From Betaproteobacteria bacterium (GTDB lineage Bacteria; Pseudomonadota; Gammaproteobacteria; Burkholderiales; Burkholderiaceae_E): DNA of 49,862 bases. The DNA lies in the NCBI GenBank assembly GCA_016868375.1, contig VGHA01000014.1, forward strand, positions 1 through 49,862, in the 5' to 3' direction. Positions 37,560 to 46,844 of the stretch are shown here, piece by piece. A program made the translations under genes and the position numbers. Within the stretch, counting starts at the first letter, position 1. Each line of letters opens with the position of its first letter. The notes beneath the pieces were generated by a model. The model did not search any database and was not told where the DNA came from. It worked only from the letters and a program-made list of their open reading frames with translations.

Positions 37560-38795
37560 ATGAATCCCACGCAACCCAATCTGCCACTGATCGAGCCCAC
37601 CGCGCCCACCACGGTGGGTGGCTGCGCCGAACGCCTGCCGGCATCCTGCGCGGCCATTCCCGCCTTATCGTGCACGCGAAGCTGGCTTACCTTGTCGTTC
37701 ACGCCAGATTTAGGGCCCGTGGCTGCGCGGCTGCTTCACGAACACTTCGGCTGCGCCTGCGCTGCCCTGCGCGCGCCAGAGCCCGCACTGCGGGCTGTGC
37801 TGCCAGTCGCGGTTGCGCAGGCCCTCGCAAGCCCCGACCCGCGCCTTGAAACCGCCATTGCGCAAGCCCTCGCGTGGTCACAGGTGCCCGGGCAGCATCT
37901 GCTTACCCTCGCCGATCCCCGCTATCCGCCCATGATTGCGGCCTTGCCCGATCCACCGCCGGTGCTGTATGTGCGGGGCGACCCCGAGGCGCTGAACCGA
38001 CCGGCAATCGCGCTGGTCGGCAGCCGCAACGCCACGCGCGACGGTCTCGATATTGCCCGATCGGTCGCCTCGGCCTTCGCCCGCACCGGCATCGTGATTG
38101 CAAGCGGCCTGGCCGCCGGCATTGACAGCGCAGCCCATCGCGGGGCACTCGCCGCGGGCGGGCTCACCATCGGCTTCATCGGCACGGGCGCCGACCTCAT
38201 CTATCCACGTGCCCATCACGCGCTCGCCGAATCCGTCATTGCGCAAGGCGCGCTCGTGTCCGAGTTCCCGCTTGGCAGTCCTGCCGTAGCGCATCATTTT
38301 CCGCGCCGCAATCGTCTGATTGCGGCGCAGGCCGCGGCCGTCATCGTGGTTCAGGCCGCGCGGCACTCCGGATCGCTGATCACCGCGCGACTGGCGGCCG
38401 ATCTGGGGCGCGAAGTCGCCGCCTTTCCCGGGTCGGTTCATTCCGCACTCAGTCGCGGCTGTCATCAGCTGATCCGCGACGGGGCGGCCCTGGTTGAGGA
38501 CGCCGCCGACATTGCCGCGCTCCTCGAAAGCGCCTTCGCCCGCCAGGGCTGGCAAACGAAAGCGTTGCCCGTTCCGCTCAGTCGGGCGCCCAAGGCAAAC
38601 CTGCCCGCGCTATCCGAGTCAGCGAGCCGGCTGATCGCCGCATTGGGCTGGTCGCCCGTCACACACGACTCACTCCTTCAGGTAAGCGGATTACCCGGAC
38701 CGCAGGCTGCCAGTGCGCTGATTGAGCTTGAACTGTCCGGACTGGTCGAACGGCTGATCGACGGTCGCTTTCAGCGGCTGGGGCCCGCTACCTGA
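37560..38795 (+). CDS. dprA: DNA-processing protein DprA
   Basis: A 411-residue protein with an N-terminal helical domain, the Rossmann-like DprA core and a C-terminal winged helix. Core motifs are VGSRNATRDG, ASGLAAGIDSAAHRGAL, FIGTGADLIYPRAH, and SEFPLGSPAVAHHFPRRNRLIA. DprA loads RecA onto incoming single-stranded DNA during transformation; with comM in the same window, natural competence is possible. The start is uncertain: I used the ATG at 37560, while the ATG at 37515 would add 15 residues; neither has a strong ribosome-binding site. Confidence 0.92.
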   Translation: MNPTQPNLPLIEPTAPTTVGGCAERLPASCAAIPALSCTRSWLTLSFTPDLGPVAARLLHEHFGCACAALRAPEPALRAVLPVAVAQALASPDPRLETAIAQALAWSQVPGQHLLTLADPRYPPMIAALPDPPPVLYVRGDPEALNRPAIALVGSRNATRDGLDIARSVASAFARTGIVIASGLAAGIDSAAHRGALAAGGLTIGFIGTGADLIYPRAHHALAESVIAQGALVSEFPLGSPAVAHHFPRRNRLIAAQAAAVIVVQAARHSGSLITARLAADLGREVAAFPGSVHSALSRGCHQLIRDGAALVEDAADIAALLESAFARQGWQTKALPVPLSRAPKANLPALSESASRLIAALGWSPVTHDSLLQVSGLPGPQAASALIELELSGLVERLIDGRFQRLGPAT

Positions 38796-38844
38796 GCCAT
38801 GCGTCGGGCCATGACATTTCCCTGGCCGCATCCGGTCTGCTTGC

Positions 38845-38874
38845 TTGCTTCGCTGGCGGATCGGCCCGTATGAT
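38845..38874 (+). promoter_or_regulatory. Candidate sigma-70 promoter before topB
   Basis: TTGCTT (38845-38850) and TATGAT (38869-38874) are separated by 18 bases, about 70 bases ahead of the topB ATG in the 151-base dprA-topB gap. The -10 matches 5 of 6 consensus bases but the -35 only 3 of 6. Confidence 0.35.
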
Positions 38875-39006
38875 GGCCGCCCCGAACCGGGTCTCAACCC
38901 CGAGAGCAACCCCCGTGCCACTGTTTTCACAGGTTCTACTTCCCCAATGACCAAGGCGCTGATCATTGCTGAAAAGCCCTCCGTCGCCGCTGACATCGCG
39001 CGCGCA

Positions 39007-39336
39007 CTCGGCGGCTTCACGCGCCAGGGCGACTTTTTCGAGAGCCAGCACTACGTGCTGTCGTCGGCGATCGGGCATCTGGTCGAAATCGGCGCGCCCG
39101 AGCAATTCGAAGTCAAACGCGGCAAATGGTCGTTTGCCAATTTGCCTGTCATCCCGCCGCATTTCGACCTGCTCGGCGGCTTCACGCGCCAGGGCGAGTT
39201 TTTCGAGAGCAAGCACTACGTGCTGTCGTCGGCGATCGGGCATCTGGTCGAAATCGGCGCGCCCGAGCAATTCGAAGTCAAACGCGGCAAATGGTCGTTT
39301 GCCAATTTGCCTGTCATCCCGCCGCATTTCGACCTG
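39007..39336. repeat. 165-bp imperfect in-frame tandem duplication in topB
   Basis: Units 39007-39171 and 39172-39336 differ at 2 of 165 positions, and both differences change the residue (Asp to Glu, Gln to Lys). It doubles 55 residues of the Toprim domain. Confidence 0.95.
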
Positions 39337-40193
39337 AAACCCATCGACAAAACCGAGGACCGGCTGAAGCTGTTAACGCGGCTGATCCGCCGCAAGGACG
39401 TGTCCTCGCTCATCAACGCCTGCGACGCGGGCCGCGAGGGTGAACTGATCTTTCGCCTCATCGCTCAGCACGCCAAGGCGCGCCAGCCCATTCGCAGACT
39501 GTGGCTGCAGTCCATGACGCCCGCTGCCATTCGGGACGCGTTTGAGCACCTGCGCGATGACCCCGACATGCTGCCTCTGGCTGACGCCGCCCGCTGCCGA
39601 TCCGAGGCCGACTGGCTGGTCGGCATCAACGGCACGCGCGCCATGACCGCGTTCAACTCTCGCGACGGGGGGTTTTATCTCACCACCGTCGGTCGGGTTC
39701 AAACGCCCACGCTCACCATCGTGGTCGAGCGCGAAGAGCGAATCCGCAGTTTCATTGCGCGCAACTACTTCGAGGTCAAGGCCCAGTTTGGCGCGGTCGC
39801 GGGCGCCTACGAGGGCAAGTGGTTCAACCCGACGTTCCGTAAAGACGAGAACGATGCCGAAGCACGCGCCGAGCGTCTCTGGGACCCTGAAACCGCCGAG
39901 TCCATCGTGGCCGAGGCCATCGTGGCCGCCTGCCAGGGCAAGACCGCGATCATCACCGACGAATCCCGGCCCGCCACCCAGCTCTCGCCTGCGCTCTTTG
40001 ACCTCACCTCGCTGCAGCGGGAAGCCAATTCCCGGTTCGGTTTTTCGGCAAGAACGACGCTTGCCATTGCGCAGGCGCTTTACGAACGACACAAGGTCCT
40101 CACCTACCCGCGAACCGACTCGCGGGCGCTGCCCGAAGACTATCTCGATACCGCCCGCCAAACGGTCGATGTGCTCACCGAGCAGGCGCCATA

Positions 40194-40353
40194 CCGACCC
40201 TTCGCACAGCAGATTCTAGATTCGGGATGGATTCGACCCAACCGCCGCGTCTTTGATAAAAGTAAAGTAAGTGCCGACCCTTCGCACAGCAGATTCTTAA
40301 TTCGGGATGGATTCGACCCAACCGCCGCGTCTTCGATAACAGCAAAGTAAGTG
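40194..40353. repeat. 80-bp imperfect tandem duplication in topB
   Basis: Units 40194-40273 and 40274-40353 differ at 5 of 80 positions. 80 is not a multiple of three and causes the topB frameshift. Confidence 0.95.
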
Positions 40354-41186
40354 ACCACTTTGCAATTATCCCAACGCTGCAGGCACCGCGCGCGCTATCG
40401 GATGCCGAGCAGCGCATCTACGACCTGGTCGCCCGGCGCTTCATGGCCGTGTTTTTCCCGGCCGCAGAGTCGCTGGTCACCACCCGCATCAGCCGGGTCG
40501 GCGAGCATGCGTTCAAAACCGAAGGTCGCGTCCTGGTCAACCCCGGCTGGCAGGCCATCTATGGCCGCGAGGGGGGCGACGACACCCTGCCGCCGGTGGG
40601 CGCCGACGAACGGGTGGCGGTCAACGACATCGAGCTTGCCGCGCTCAGTACACGGCCTCCGCCTCGATACAACGAAGCCACGCTGCTCTCGGCCATGGAG
40701 GGGGCGGGCAAGCTGATCGACGATGACGACCTGCGCGCGGCCATGGCCGACAAGGGGCTGGGCACACCGGCCACACGCGCCTCCATCATCGAGGGGCTGA
40801 TCGCCGAAAACTATCTGATCCGCGACGGCAAGGAACTGGTTCCGACCACCAAAGCGTTTCAGCTGCTGACACTGCTGCGCGGACTGGGCGTCACCGAGCT
40901 CACGGCACCCGAGCTCACCGGTGAATGGGAGCACAAGCTCGCCGAAATGGAGCGCGGGCGGCTGGACCGCGATGCGTTCATGCGCGAAATCGCCGACATG
41001 ACCCGCCAGGTGGTCGAGCGCGCCAAAAATTACCAGGCCGATACCGTGCCGGGTAATTACGCCACACTCAAGGCGCCGTGCCCGAAGTGCGGCGCCGTGG
41101 TCCAGGAAAACTACCGCCGCTACGCCTGCACGGCCTGCGATTTTTCCATCAGCAAAATTCCGGGCGCGCGACAGCTCGAGGTAACG

Positions 41187-41324
41187 GAAGCCGAGGCACT
41201 GATCACCGAGCGCACGGTCGGTCCGCTACAGGGTTTTCGAAGCAAAATGGGCCGTGAAGCCGAGGCACTGATCACCGAGCGCACGGTCGGTCCGCTACAG
41301 GGTTTTCGAAGCAAAATGGGCCGT
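41187..41324. repeat. 69-bp exact in-frame tandem duplication in topB
   Basis: Units 41187-41255 and 41256-41324 are identical and double 23 residues (starting EAEALITERTVGPLQG) between two zinc motifs. Confidence 0.95.
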
Positions 41325-42009
41325 CCGTTCGCGGCAATCCTGAAGCTAAGCGCAGATCACCGCCTCGAATTCGATTTCGGCCAATCCGATCGCGACGACG
41401 ACGCGCTTGCCGAGGCGGTCGACTTCGGCGGCCGGACCGCGCTTGGCCCCTGCCCGAAATGCGCCGGCAAGGTGTTTGAACACGGCATGAGTTACGTGTG
41501 CGAAAACACCGTTGGTCCTTCGCGAAGCTGCGACTTCCGCTCGGGCAAAATCATCCTGCAGCAGGAAATTGGCGAAGCACAAATGCAGAAGCTGCTCGCC
41601 GATGGCCGCACCGACCTCCTCGACGGTTTCGTCTCAGCGCGCACACGCCGCAAATTCAAGGCCTTCCTGGTTCGGGAACCTGGCGGACGAATCGGCTTTG
41701 AGTTCGCGCCGCGCCCCGCCAAGCCTGGCGCAGAAACGCCGAAATCGGGCGCCAAGGCTAGAACCAAAGCGGACGCGGCTTCTTCCGAATCGGCCGTGTC
41801 AGAGGACACTTCGCGCGCCAAGCCCAAGCGCTCAGCAAGAGCGGCAAAACCAGCCACCGGCAAAACGCGAAAGCCCGCTGCCCGAAAATCCTGAATTGCC
41901 GTGCCGTCCGGCCTCGAGCGGCGGCACGCCTTATCGCGCAGGCCACTCTCCCTGATCGAGCGCCGGTTTTTTTATCCGCAGGGCTCACAGCCACGGTATT
42001 CTCAAGGCC

Positions 42010-42609
42010 GTGCGCCCTCTCCAGCCCGAGCATGTCCACGCGACATGGGTCTTTGCCTACGGATCCCTGATCTGGAATCCAGGGTTTGACTATCGGCGTG
42101 CCGAACTCGCGCGGCTTAACGGGTATCACCGCGCGTTCTGCATCGGTTCGACCCGCTACCGGGGCACACCCGACCGACCCGGCGTGGTGCTGGGCCTGGA
42201 TCGCGGGGGCGCCTGTGTCGGAGTGGCCTACGAGCTTCACGAGACCTCACGCAAAGCCGCGTTGGATGCGCTGTTTCAGCGGGAAATTCCGGATTGGGCC
42301 GAGCGGGTGTATCGCCCCACCATGGTTCGCGTGAGGCTCTCGGACGGCGCGCCGGTCGAGGCACTTGCCTTCGTCGCAGAGCGGGGCAGTCGCTGGTATC
42401 GGCGGCTGGCCGAGGCAGAGCTTCTTAAAACCCTGCGCGAGGCGCACGGCCAGCGTGGCCCCAACCGCGACTATGCGATCAACACCTGGCAGGCGCTTCA
42501 GGCTCGGGGCGTTCGCGATGACAGACTCGAGCGGCTGGTACGATTGGTCGAGGGTGAGCCCTTACAGACTCAGAGCGTCAGCTCGCCGCGAATGCATTCG
42601 GTGCAATAG
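42010..42609 (+). CDS. ChaC-like gamma-glutamylcyclotransferase
   Basis: A 199-residue protein of the ChaC/GGCT family, which cleaves glutathione to 5-oxoproline and Cys-Gly. The substrate-binding loop reads FAYGSLIWNPGF, typical of ChaC, and the downstream blocks GYHRAFCIGSTRYRGTPDRPGVVLGL and GPNRDYAINTWQAL fit. The start is GTG at 42010. The last 40 bases overlap phzF on the other strand, tail to tail. Its enzyme would turn over the product of gshA-gshB, also in this window. Confidence 0.9.
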   Translation: MRPLQPEHVHATWVFAYGSLIWNPGFDYRRAELARLNGYHRAFCIGSTRYRGTPDRPGVVLGLDRGGACVGVAYELHETSRKAALDALFQREIPDWAERVYRPTMVRVRLSDGAPVEALAFVAERGSRWYRRLAEAELLKTLREAHGQRGPNRDYAINTWQALQARGVRDDRLERLVRLVEGEPLQTQSVSSPRMHSVQ

Positions 42610-43451
42610 CCTCCAACCCAAACCGTGTCTGGCGCGGTCTGCTCGATGTAAACCCGACCATCGCGACCCAGGCGGGTGCCCTGCCGGGCCACATAGCGGG
42701 CGGGCGCGATCGCCTCGCCAATCAACCACTGCGCGAGCGCCGCATTCAGGCTGCCGGTGACGGGGTCTTCGCGCAGGCTCCCGCCCGCGGTAAAAAACGC
42801 TCGGACCTCGAAGTCGACCTCGGCTGCGGCATCCGCCGGGGCCACCACGCCGACTTTGCCGCGCGCGCCAATCACCCCCAGGTCCAGCCCCTCGAGGATC
42901 GCCGGATCGGGCTCAAGCGCCAGGACCTCGGCAGCCGACCCCAGAAGCACCCCCCGCCAACGCGGCCCATTGTCACACCAGGAATGGGCGATGATCGACT
43001 TGCGCGGGATTCGCAACCCTGATGCGATCCGCACAACCTCTGCTTCGTCCAGTGGCCCGTCCCGAAGACGGGGCGGCGCGGCAAACCAGAGCCGTTCACC
43101 CGACTGTCGGATCGCGATCAATCCTGCCTCGCACTGCTGGATGATCAGATCGCGCTGCGGCCGTCCACCCGCCGACAGCCACGCATGACAGCTGCCAAGC
43201 GTCGGATGGCCCGCAAACGGCAGCTCTCGCCCGGGGCTGAAGATTCGAACCCGATAGTCAGCCTGGTCGGTGTCGGGTGGCAACAGAAACGTGGTCTCGG
43301 ACAGGTTGGTCCAGTTCGCAAACGCCTGCATCTGCTCAGCGCTCAGCCCCTGCCCATCGAGCACCACGGCGAGCGGGTTACCGAGCGTACGGACGCTGGA
43401 AAAAACATCGAGCTGTGTGAATCGCCGCACACGGGCTGGCTGCGCAGTCAC
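42570..43451 (-). CDS. PhzF family isomerase/epimerase
   Basis: A 293-residue two-domain protein of the diaminopimelate-epimerase-like fold. [23 protein letters not shown] opens it. The catalytic Glu52 lies in [31 protein letters not shown] is the next block, and [16 protein letters not shown] marks the second domain. Outside phenazine clusters such proteins are isomerases of unknown substrate; no phenazine genes are present. The GTG start at 43451 overlaps the HNH gene's stop (GTGA), so it is translated with that gene. Confidence 0.9.
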   Translation of the reverse strand: MTAQPARVRRFTQLDVFSSVRTLGNPLAVVLDGQGLSAEQMQAFANWTNLSETTFLLPPDTDQADYRVRIFSPGRELPFAGHPTLGSCHAWLSAGGRPQRDLIIQQCEAGLIAIRQSGERLWFAAPPRLRDGPLDEAEVVRIASGLRIPRKSIIAHSWCDNGPRWRGVLLGSAAEVLALEPDPAILEGLDLGVIGARGKVGVVAPADAAAEVDFEVRAFFTAGGSLREDPVTGSLNAALAQWLIGEAIAPARYVARQGTRLGRDGRVYIEQTAPDTVWVGGYCTECIRGELTL

Positions 43452-44134
43452 CGATGGCCTCGGCCGCGAACCATCCGGCTGCTCAAGGCCTGCCCGGCCG
43501 GCTCACTTGGCGTGGCAACCTTGCCCACCGCAACATGCGCATGCAGCCGCGATCCCGCCGGTACACCGGCCATCAGAAACTCCATCTGATCGGCCAGGAT
43601 GCGTCGGTTTCGAAGAATGAAGGCTTCGTGCTGGCTGGGTACATACGGCACGTACAGGAGCGGCATGCCGGCCTGTTCGGGCGTTCGGTTGCCTTTGCGC
43701 AGGTTGCAGGGCTTGCAGGCGCTTACCAGATTGGTCCAGGTGTCGCGCCCACCTTTGCTCTGGGGCAGCACATGCTCGGCGGTCAGATCGGCCAGCCGGT
43801 ACTTCCCGCCGCAGTAGGCGCACACGTGCCGGTCGCGCGCGAACAGCATCTCGCGCACCACCACCGGCACCCGGTCGCGCGGTGCGCGCACGATGGTGTC
43901 GCCGCGCAGCGCAACGATCGAACGCAGCGTCAGTTCCGATTGTCGGCCGCTTGCGCGATTGACGCCGCCGCGAAGCACAAACGCGTGCTCGCCGAGGTCC
44001 CAGGCAACTGCGCCTCTCACATAACAGGTTGCCGCCTCTTCCAGGCCAATCCATCGCCGGGGATAGCCCCCTGCATCCAGCGCGAGAATGGCGGGGGGAT
44101 CGGTGTGCTGCAATAGACCTGGAAGCGTCTGCAT
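43448..44134 (-). CDS. HNH endonuclease family protein
   Basis: A 228-residue protein with a complete HNH module in its centre: [42 protein letters not shown] (zinc knuckle pairs CxxC-CxxC and the H-N-H residues), followed by [16 protein letters not shown]. The N-terminal 90 residues are not a domain I can name. Such stand-alone HNH proteins occur as stable chromosomal genes in betaproteobacteria and need not be mobile. I see no intron, inverted repeats or restriction partner. ATG at 44134 with CGGAG upstream; phzF overlaps downstream. Confidence 0.88.
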   Translation of the reverse strand: MQTLPGLLQHTDPPAILALDAGGYPRRWIGLEEAATCYVRGAVAWDLGEHAFVLRGGVNRASGRQSELTLRSIVALRGDTIVRAPRDRVPVVVREMLFARDRHVCAYCGGKYRLADLTAEHVLPQSKGGRDTWTNLVSACKPCNLRKGNRTPEQAGMPLLYVPYVPSQHEAFILRNRRILADQMEFLMAGVPAGSRLHAHVAVGKVATPSEPAGQALSSRMVRGRGHR

Positions 44135-44208
44135 CAAAACTCCGTCGGTGGTTCTTGGATGCCGTCGACCTCACGGCACAAACTGACGAAAGACTCTACA
44201 CTCGCAGC

Positions 44209-45206
44209 ATGAATCTTCCTATCTCTATCGCGGATGTTGAAGCCGCTGCCGGCCGCCTCGCAGGTGTGGCGGTGCGAACGCCCGTCCTGACCAGCCCAGC
44301 TGCCGATTCCCTGGCAGGCGCCCAGCTCTTTTTCAAGTGCGAAAACCTGCAGCGCATCGGGGCCTTCAAATTCAGGGGTGCTTTCAACGCGCTCTCCCGT
44401 CTCTCCGCCGAGGCCCGCCAGCACGGCGTCATCACCTATTCGTCGGGAAACCACGCGCAGGCGATCGCGCTGTCGGCAAAGCTGCTCGGAATGCCTGCGC
44501 TGATCGTGATGCCGGCGGACGCGCCAGCGGTCAAGATCGAGGCAACGCGCTCGCACGGTGCGGAAATCGTTCTCTACGACCGCTACGCCCAGGATCGCGA
44601 GGCGCTTGGACGCTCGCTCGCCGAGGCGCGCCAAATGACGCTGATTCCGCCGTATGACCACACGGATGTGATGGCGGGGCAGGGCACTGCTGCGCTCGAG
44701 CTTTTCGATGCGGTCGGCCCGCTCGATGCGCTCTTCGTCTGCGTGGGCGGCGGCGGGCTCATCTCCGGCTGTGCGGTGGCAGCGGCCGCTCGTTCACCTG
44801 GCTGCCGCGTGATCGGTGTTGAACCACTGGCGGGCGATGACGTGCGCCAGTCGCTTGCGCGCGGCGAACGGGTACGAATCGCCGTCCCGCAAACGCTTGC
44901 CGATGGCGCACAAACCCAGTCGCCGGGCGAGCTTACGTTTGCCGTGATTCGCGAACGCGTTTCCGAGATCGCCACCGTCAGCGATGAAGCGCTGGTGCAG
45001 ACCATGCGTTGGCTCGCCGCCCACCTGAAGCTGGTGGTCGAGCCCACGGGCTGTTTGGCTGCGGCCGCTGCGCATGCGCCGCGATTGCGGCCGCAGCGCT
45101 TGCGCCGCGATCCGATCTCGCCGGTCGGCGAATCGGTGTCATCTTGAGCGGCGGCAACATTGACCTCGGCCGGTTTGCCGCGCTGATCGCACCGACCGCG
45201 CGGTAG
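44209..45206 (+). pseudogene. Threonine dehydratase / serine racemase-like PLP enzyme, frameshifted as assembled
   Basis: A fold-type II PLP enzyme without the C-terminal ACT domains, so of the catabolic (TdcB-like) or serine racemase type. The PLP lysine is Lys54 in GAFKFRGAFNAL, the phosphate-binding loop reads VGGGGLISG, and SSGNHAQAIA binds the substrate carboxylate. The frame breaks after VEPTGCLAAAAA, and the conserved end GRRIGVILSGGNIDLGRFAAL lies in another frame. A 26-bp imperfect tandem duplication at 45061-45112 is the cause. Removing one unit gives an unbroken 323-residue protein, the normal length. Start ATG at 44209, divergent from the HNH gene. Confidence 0.88.
45061..45112. 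repeat. 26-bp imperfect tandem duplication in threonine dehydratase gene
   Basis: Units 45061-45086 and 45087-45112 both begin GCGGCCGC and differ at 3 of 26 positions. 26 is not a multiple of three; deleting one unit rejoins LAAAAA to LAPRSDLAGRRIGV in frame. Confidence 0.88.
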
Positions 45207-45271
45207 CGGGCCCTCATCCGCTCAGGCGATCGCCAGCGCTTGCGCCTTCCAACAGGGGCGTCTGTTTGAAC

Positions 45272-45442
45272 TCAGGCCGCAAGTTCGATCATCTCGAATT
45301 CAGCTTTGGCGACGCTGCAGTCCTGGCACTCCCAGTCGGCCGGAATATCGTCCCAACGGGTGCCCGGCGCTATGCCGTGCTCGGGGTCGCCAGCGGCTTC
45401 GTAATAGGGGTAACCGCACACAATGCATTGCCAGGGGTTCAT
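45272..45442 (-). CDS. Rubredoxin
   Basis: A 56-residue rubredoxin with the iron ligands Cys6, Cys9 ([10 protein letters not shown]) and Cys39, Cys42 (CQDCSVAK), and the usual [13 protein letters not shown] centre. It carries single electrons in the cytoplasm. It lies 62 bases downstream of the rubrerythrin gene, which lacks its own rubredoxin domain, so the two probably work as a peroxide-reducing pair. The ATG at 45442 has AAGGAC upstream; longer in-frame starts are unlikely. Confidence 0.93.
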   Translation of the reverse strand: MNPWQCIVCGYPYYEAAGDPEHGIAPGTRWDDIPADWECQDCSVAKAEFEMIELAA

Positions 45443-45504
45443 GGTGGTGTCCTTGTAGAGAGAGAGGCAGAGGTGAGTTCTGGTTGGATTGGCGATCGCG
45501 CCGT

Positions 45505-45999
45505 TCACGCAGCGTTCCGCAGTTCACGCGTGGCGTCGAGCGCACGCTGGTAGCGCGCCGCGTGGCGTTTTTCAACATCGGCCAACGCCTGGAAGCGTCG
45601 CGCCGCGCGATTCAGGGTTTGCGCAAATCTCTCGGCGTGCTCACGTGATTCGGCGATCTGCTCGTCAATCTCGGCGATAGCCGCCCGCGCGCCTTCAGCA
45701 ACCGCGGCTTCGCGAAACTTCGGGTACATCTCGGTGTATTCGTAGGTTTCCCCGGCGATTGCGATTTCCAGCGCTCGCGCCGGCGTCATCTGGTCGCGCG
45801 GATAGAGCAGGTCTAGGTGGCCGAATGCGTGCATGACCTCCTGATCAGCGGTTTCCTCAAACACACGCGCGGTTTGCTCATCGCCTGCTGCGCGGGCAAG
45901 CCGGGCGAAGAAGCGATACTTGATGTGCGCCATCGACTCGCCGGCAAATGCGGCTTCAAGATTGGCGAAGGTCTTGATTTCGGGGCGTTGCGCTGACAT
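45505..45999 (-). CDS. Rubrerythrin-type ferritin-like diiron protein
   Basis: A 164-residue four-helix protein. Diiron ligands are suggested by Glu21 in [14 protein letters not shown] and by two ExxH motifs at 54-57 and 143-146 (EVMH and EKRH), with further acidic residues near 84-87. The C-terminal rubredoxin domain of classical rubrerythrins is missing and is instead encoded separately downstream. Rubrerythrins reduce hydrogen peroxide. ATG at 45999 with AAGGACG before it. The AT-rich palindrome at 46073-46091 lies upstream and may control it. Confidence 0.9.
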   Translation of the reverse strand: MSAQRPEIKTFANLEAAFAGESMAHIKYRFFARLARAAGDEQTARVFEETADQEVMHAFGHLDLLYPRDQMTPARALEIAIAGETYEYTEMYPKFREAAVAEGARAAIAEIDEQIAESREHAERFAQTLNRAARRFQALADVEKRHAARYQRALDATRELRNAA

Positions 46000-46072
46000 G
46001 GGCGTCCTTTCGTTCGTGTGGCCCGGCAACCCTGCGCTGCCTGGCATGAACGGGATAATGCGGACGCCCGAT

Positions 46073-46091
46073 CAATAAATCCAATTTATTG
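46073..46091. promoter_or_regulatory. AT-rich palindromic operator candidate upstream of rubrerythrin
   Basis: CAATAAAT-CCA-ATTTATTG, a perfect 8-bp inverted repeat with a 3-base spacer, stands out in GC-rich surroundings. On the minus strand it covers a possible -35 (TTGGAT), 18 bases ahead of CATTAT, about 70 bases before the rubrerythrin ATG. A binding site for the nearby Rrf2 or another stress regulator is possible but unproven. Confidence 0.45.
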
Positions 46092-46126
46092 TGTGGATTG
46101 TTACGATAGTTTTTTGCGACGGCCGA

Positions 46127-46732
46127 TCAACCAAACGGTCGAACACCAATCAGGCTCGCGTGGAGAACCGTGGCGAACGCACCATAGGCCAACAGGCCAA
46201 TGATCAGTACCACAGCGTCGGCAAGCCGTGAGCTTGATTCGGCAGCCGCGGCTGCGGGGCTGGCGGTGGGATGCATGAGCGCTGCAGCGTCCCGCCTGCG
46301 CGCCGCGCGAAATGACAGCACCGCCCAGATCAATAGCGCGCCAAACAGCACCAGATCAGCGAGCGACTGGCTGGCGATCAGGTGCGCAAAAGCCCAGAGT
46401 TTCACCCCAAGCACCATCGGGTGTTTCAGGCGGGCCCGGATGGTGTTGCGAGGCACATACGCGGCTGTCACCAGCACGAAGGAAAACAGCATGAGGAGGG
46501 CCGCGACATGGCGCCCGCCTGCCCACGCGGGCCAGAGATTGACCGGGTGCGTGCGTGCGTCGGCGTAACCCTTGATGATGAGCACCAGCCCCACCAGCGA
46601 CGCCAGAGAAATCAGCCCCTTGTAGGCGAGCGGGCCCCACGAGGCGATAAAACGTTCGCGCACCGATTCAAAGGCAATGCGACTCGAGTGCGCACCGATA
46701 AACAAAATCAGGCCTGCGATCAGAAGCACCAT
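46127..46732 (-). CDS. NnrU family membrane protein
   Basis: A 201-residue integral membrane protein with about five or six helices. Typical NnrU features are the opening LLIAGLILFIGAHSSRI, the block RHVAALLMLFSFVLVTAAYVP and NTIRARLKHPMVLGVKLWAFAHL. NnrU was named for its link to nitrite/nitric oxide reduction, and the fold resembles isoprenylcysteine methyltransferase-like proteins; its activity is unknown. It lies between the Rrf2 gene and the rubrerythrin gene on the same strand. The three are plausibly one stress-response group, though separate promoters are possible. Confidence 0.9.
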   Translation of the reverse strand: MVLLIAGLILFIGAHSSRIAFESVRERFIASWGPLAYKGLISLASLVGLVLIIKGYADARTHPVNLWPAWAGGRHVAALLMLFSFVLVTAAYVPRNTIRARLKHPMVLGVKLWAFAHLIASQSLADLVLFGALLIWAVLSFRAARRRDAAALMHPTASPAAAAAESSSRLADAVVLIIGLLAYGAFATVLHASLIGVRPFG

Positions 46733-46812
46733 GCGATCACCTCAGGTTCAGGCCGACGGGTGGCCGGTCGTTGAACCCGAGCATACCTGGATGCAGATTC
46801 GATCCGGCCAGA

Positions 46813-46835
46813 GCGGGGTTTTGTTCGAACCCCGC
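46813..46835 (-). terminator. Hairpin after the Rrf2 gene
   Basis: GCGGGGTT-N7-AACCCCGC, a perfect 8-bp stem, lies 9 bases after the Rrf2 stop on the minus strand. No T-run follows, so termination efficiency is doubtful. Confidence 0.4.
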
Positions 46836-46844
46836 GCCGCCAAC

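Larger units (their letters stand above)
38947..41894 (+). pseudogene. topB: DNA topoisomerase III (TopB), frameshifted and with internal duplications as assembled
   Basis: A type IA topoisomerase. The Toprim domain starts KALIIAEKPSVAADIARALGG, with the acidic NACDAGREGELI. The active tyrosine lies in VLTYPRTDSRAL. C-terminal zinc motifs (CPKCGAVVQ-CTAC and CPKCAGKVF-C) and a Lys/Ala-rich basic tail follow. Three tandem duplications disturb it. A 165-bp unit (39007-39336) doubles 55 Toprim residues in frame. An 80-bp unit (40194-40353) shifts the frame and gives a stop at 40348-40350. A 69-bp unit (41187-41324) adds 23 residues. Removing one 80-bp unit restores the frame; collapsing all three gives about 877 residues, normal for TopB. 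Probably an intact gene damaged in assembly. Confidence 0.9.

Noticed and set aside
36269..37849. 526-codon plus-strand frame opposite fmt and def, running into dprA
   Set aside because: Antisense shadow of fmt and def; only its last part coincides with the real dprA frame, whose start I place at 37560.
41898..41930. Hairpin after topB as terminator
   Set aside because: A 9-bp stem with a bulge can be drawn but no T-run follows; evidence too weak to list.
43448..44134. HNH gene as part of a mobile element or restriction system
   Set aside because: No methylase, intron structure, inverted repeats or composition change; translationally coupled to phzF.
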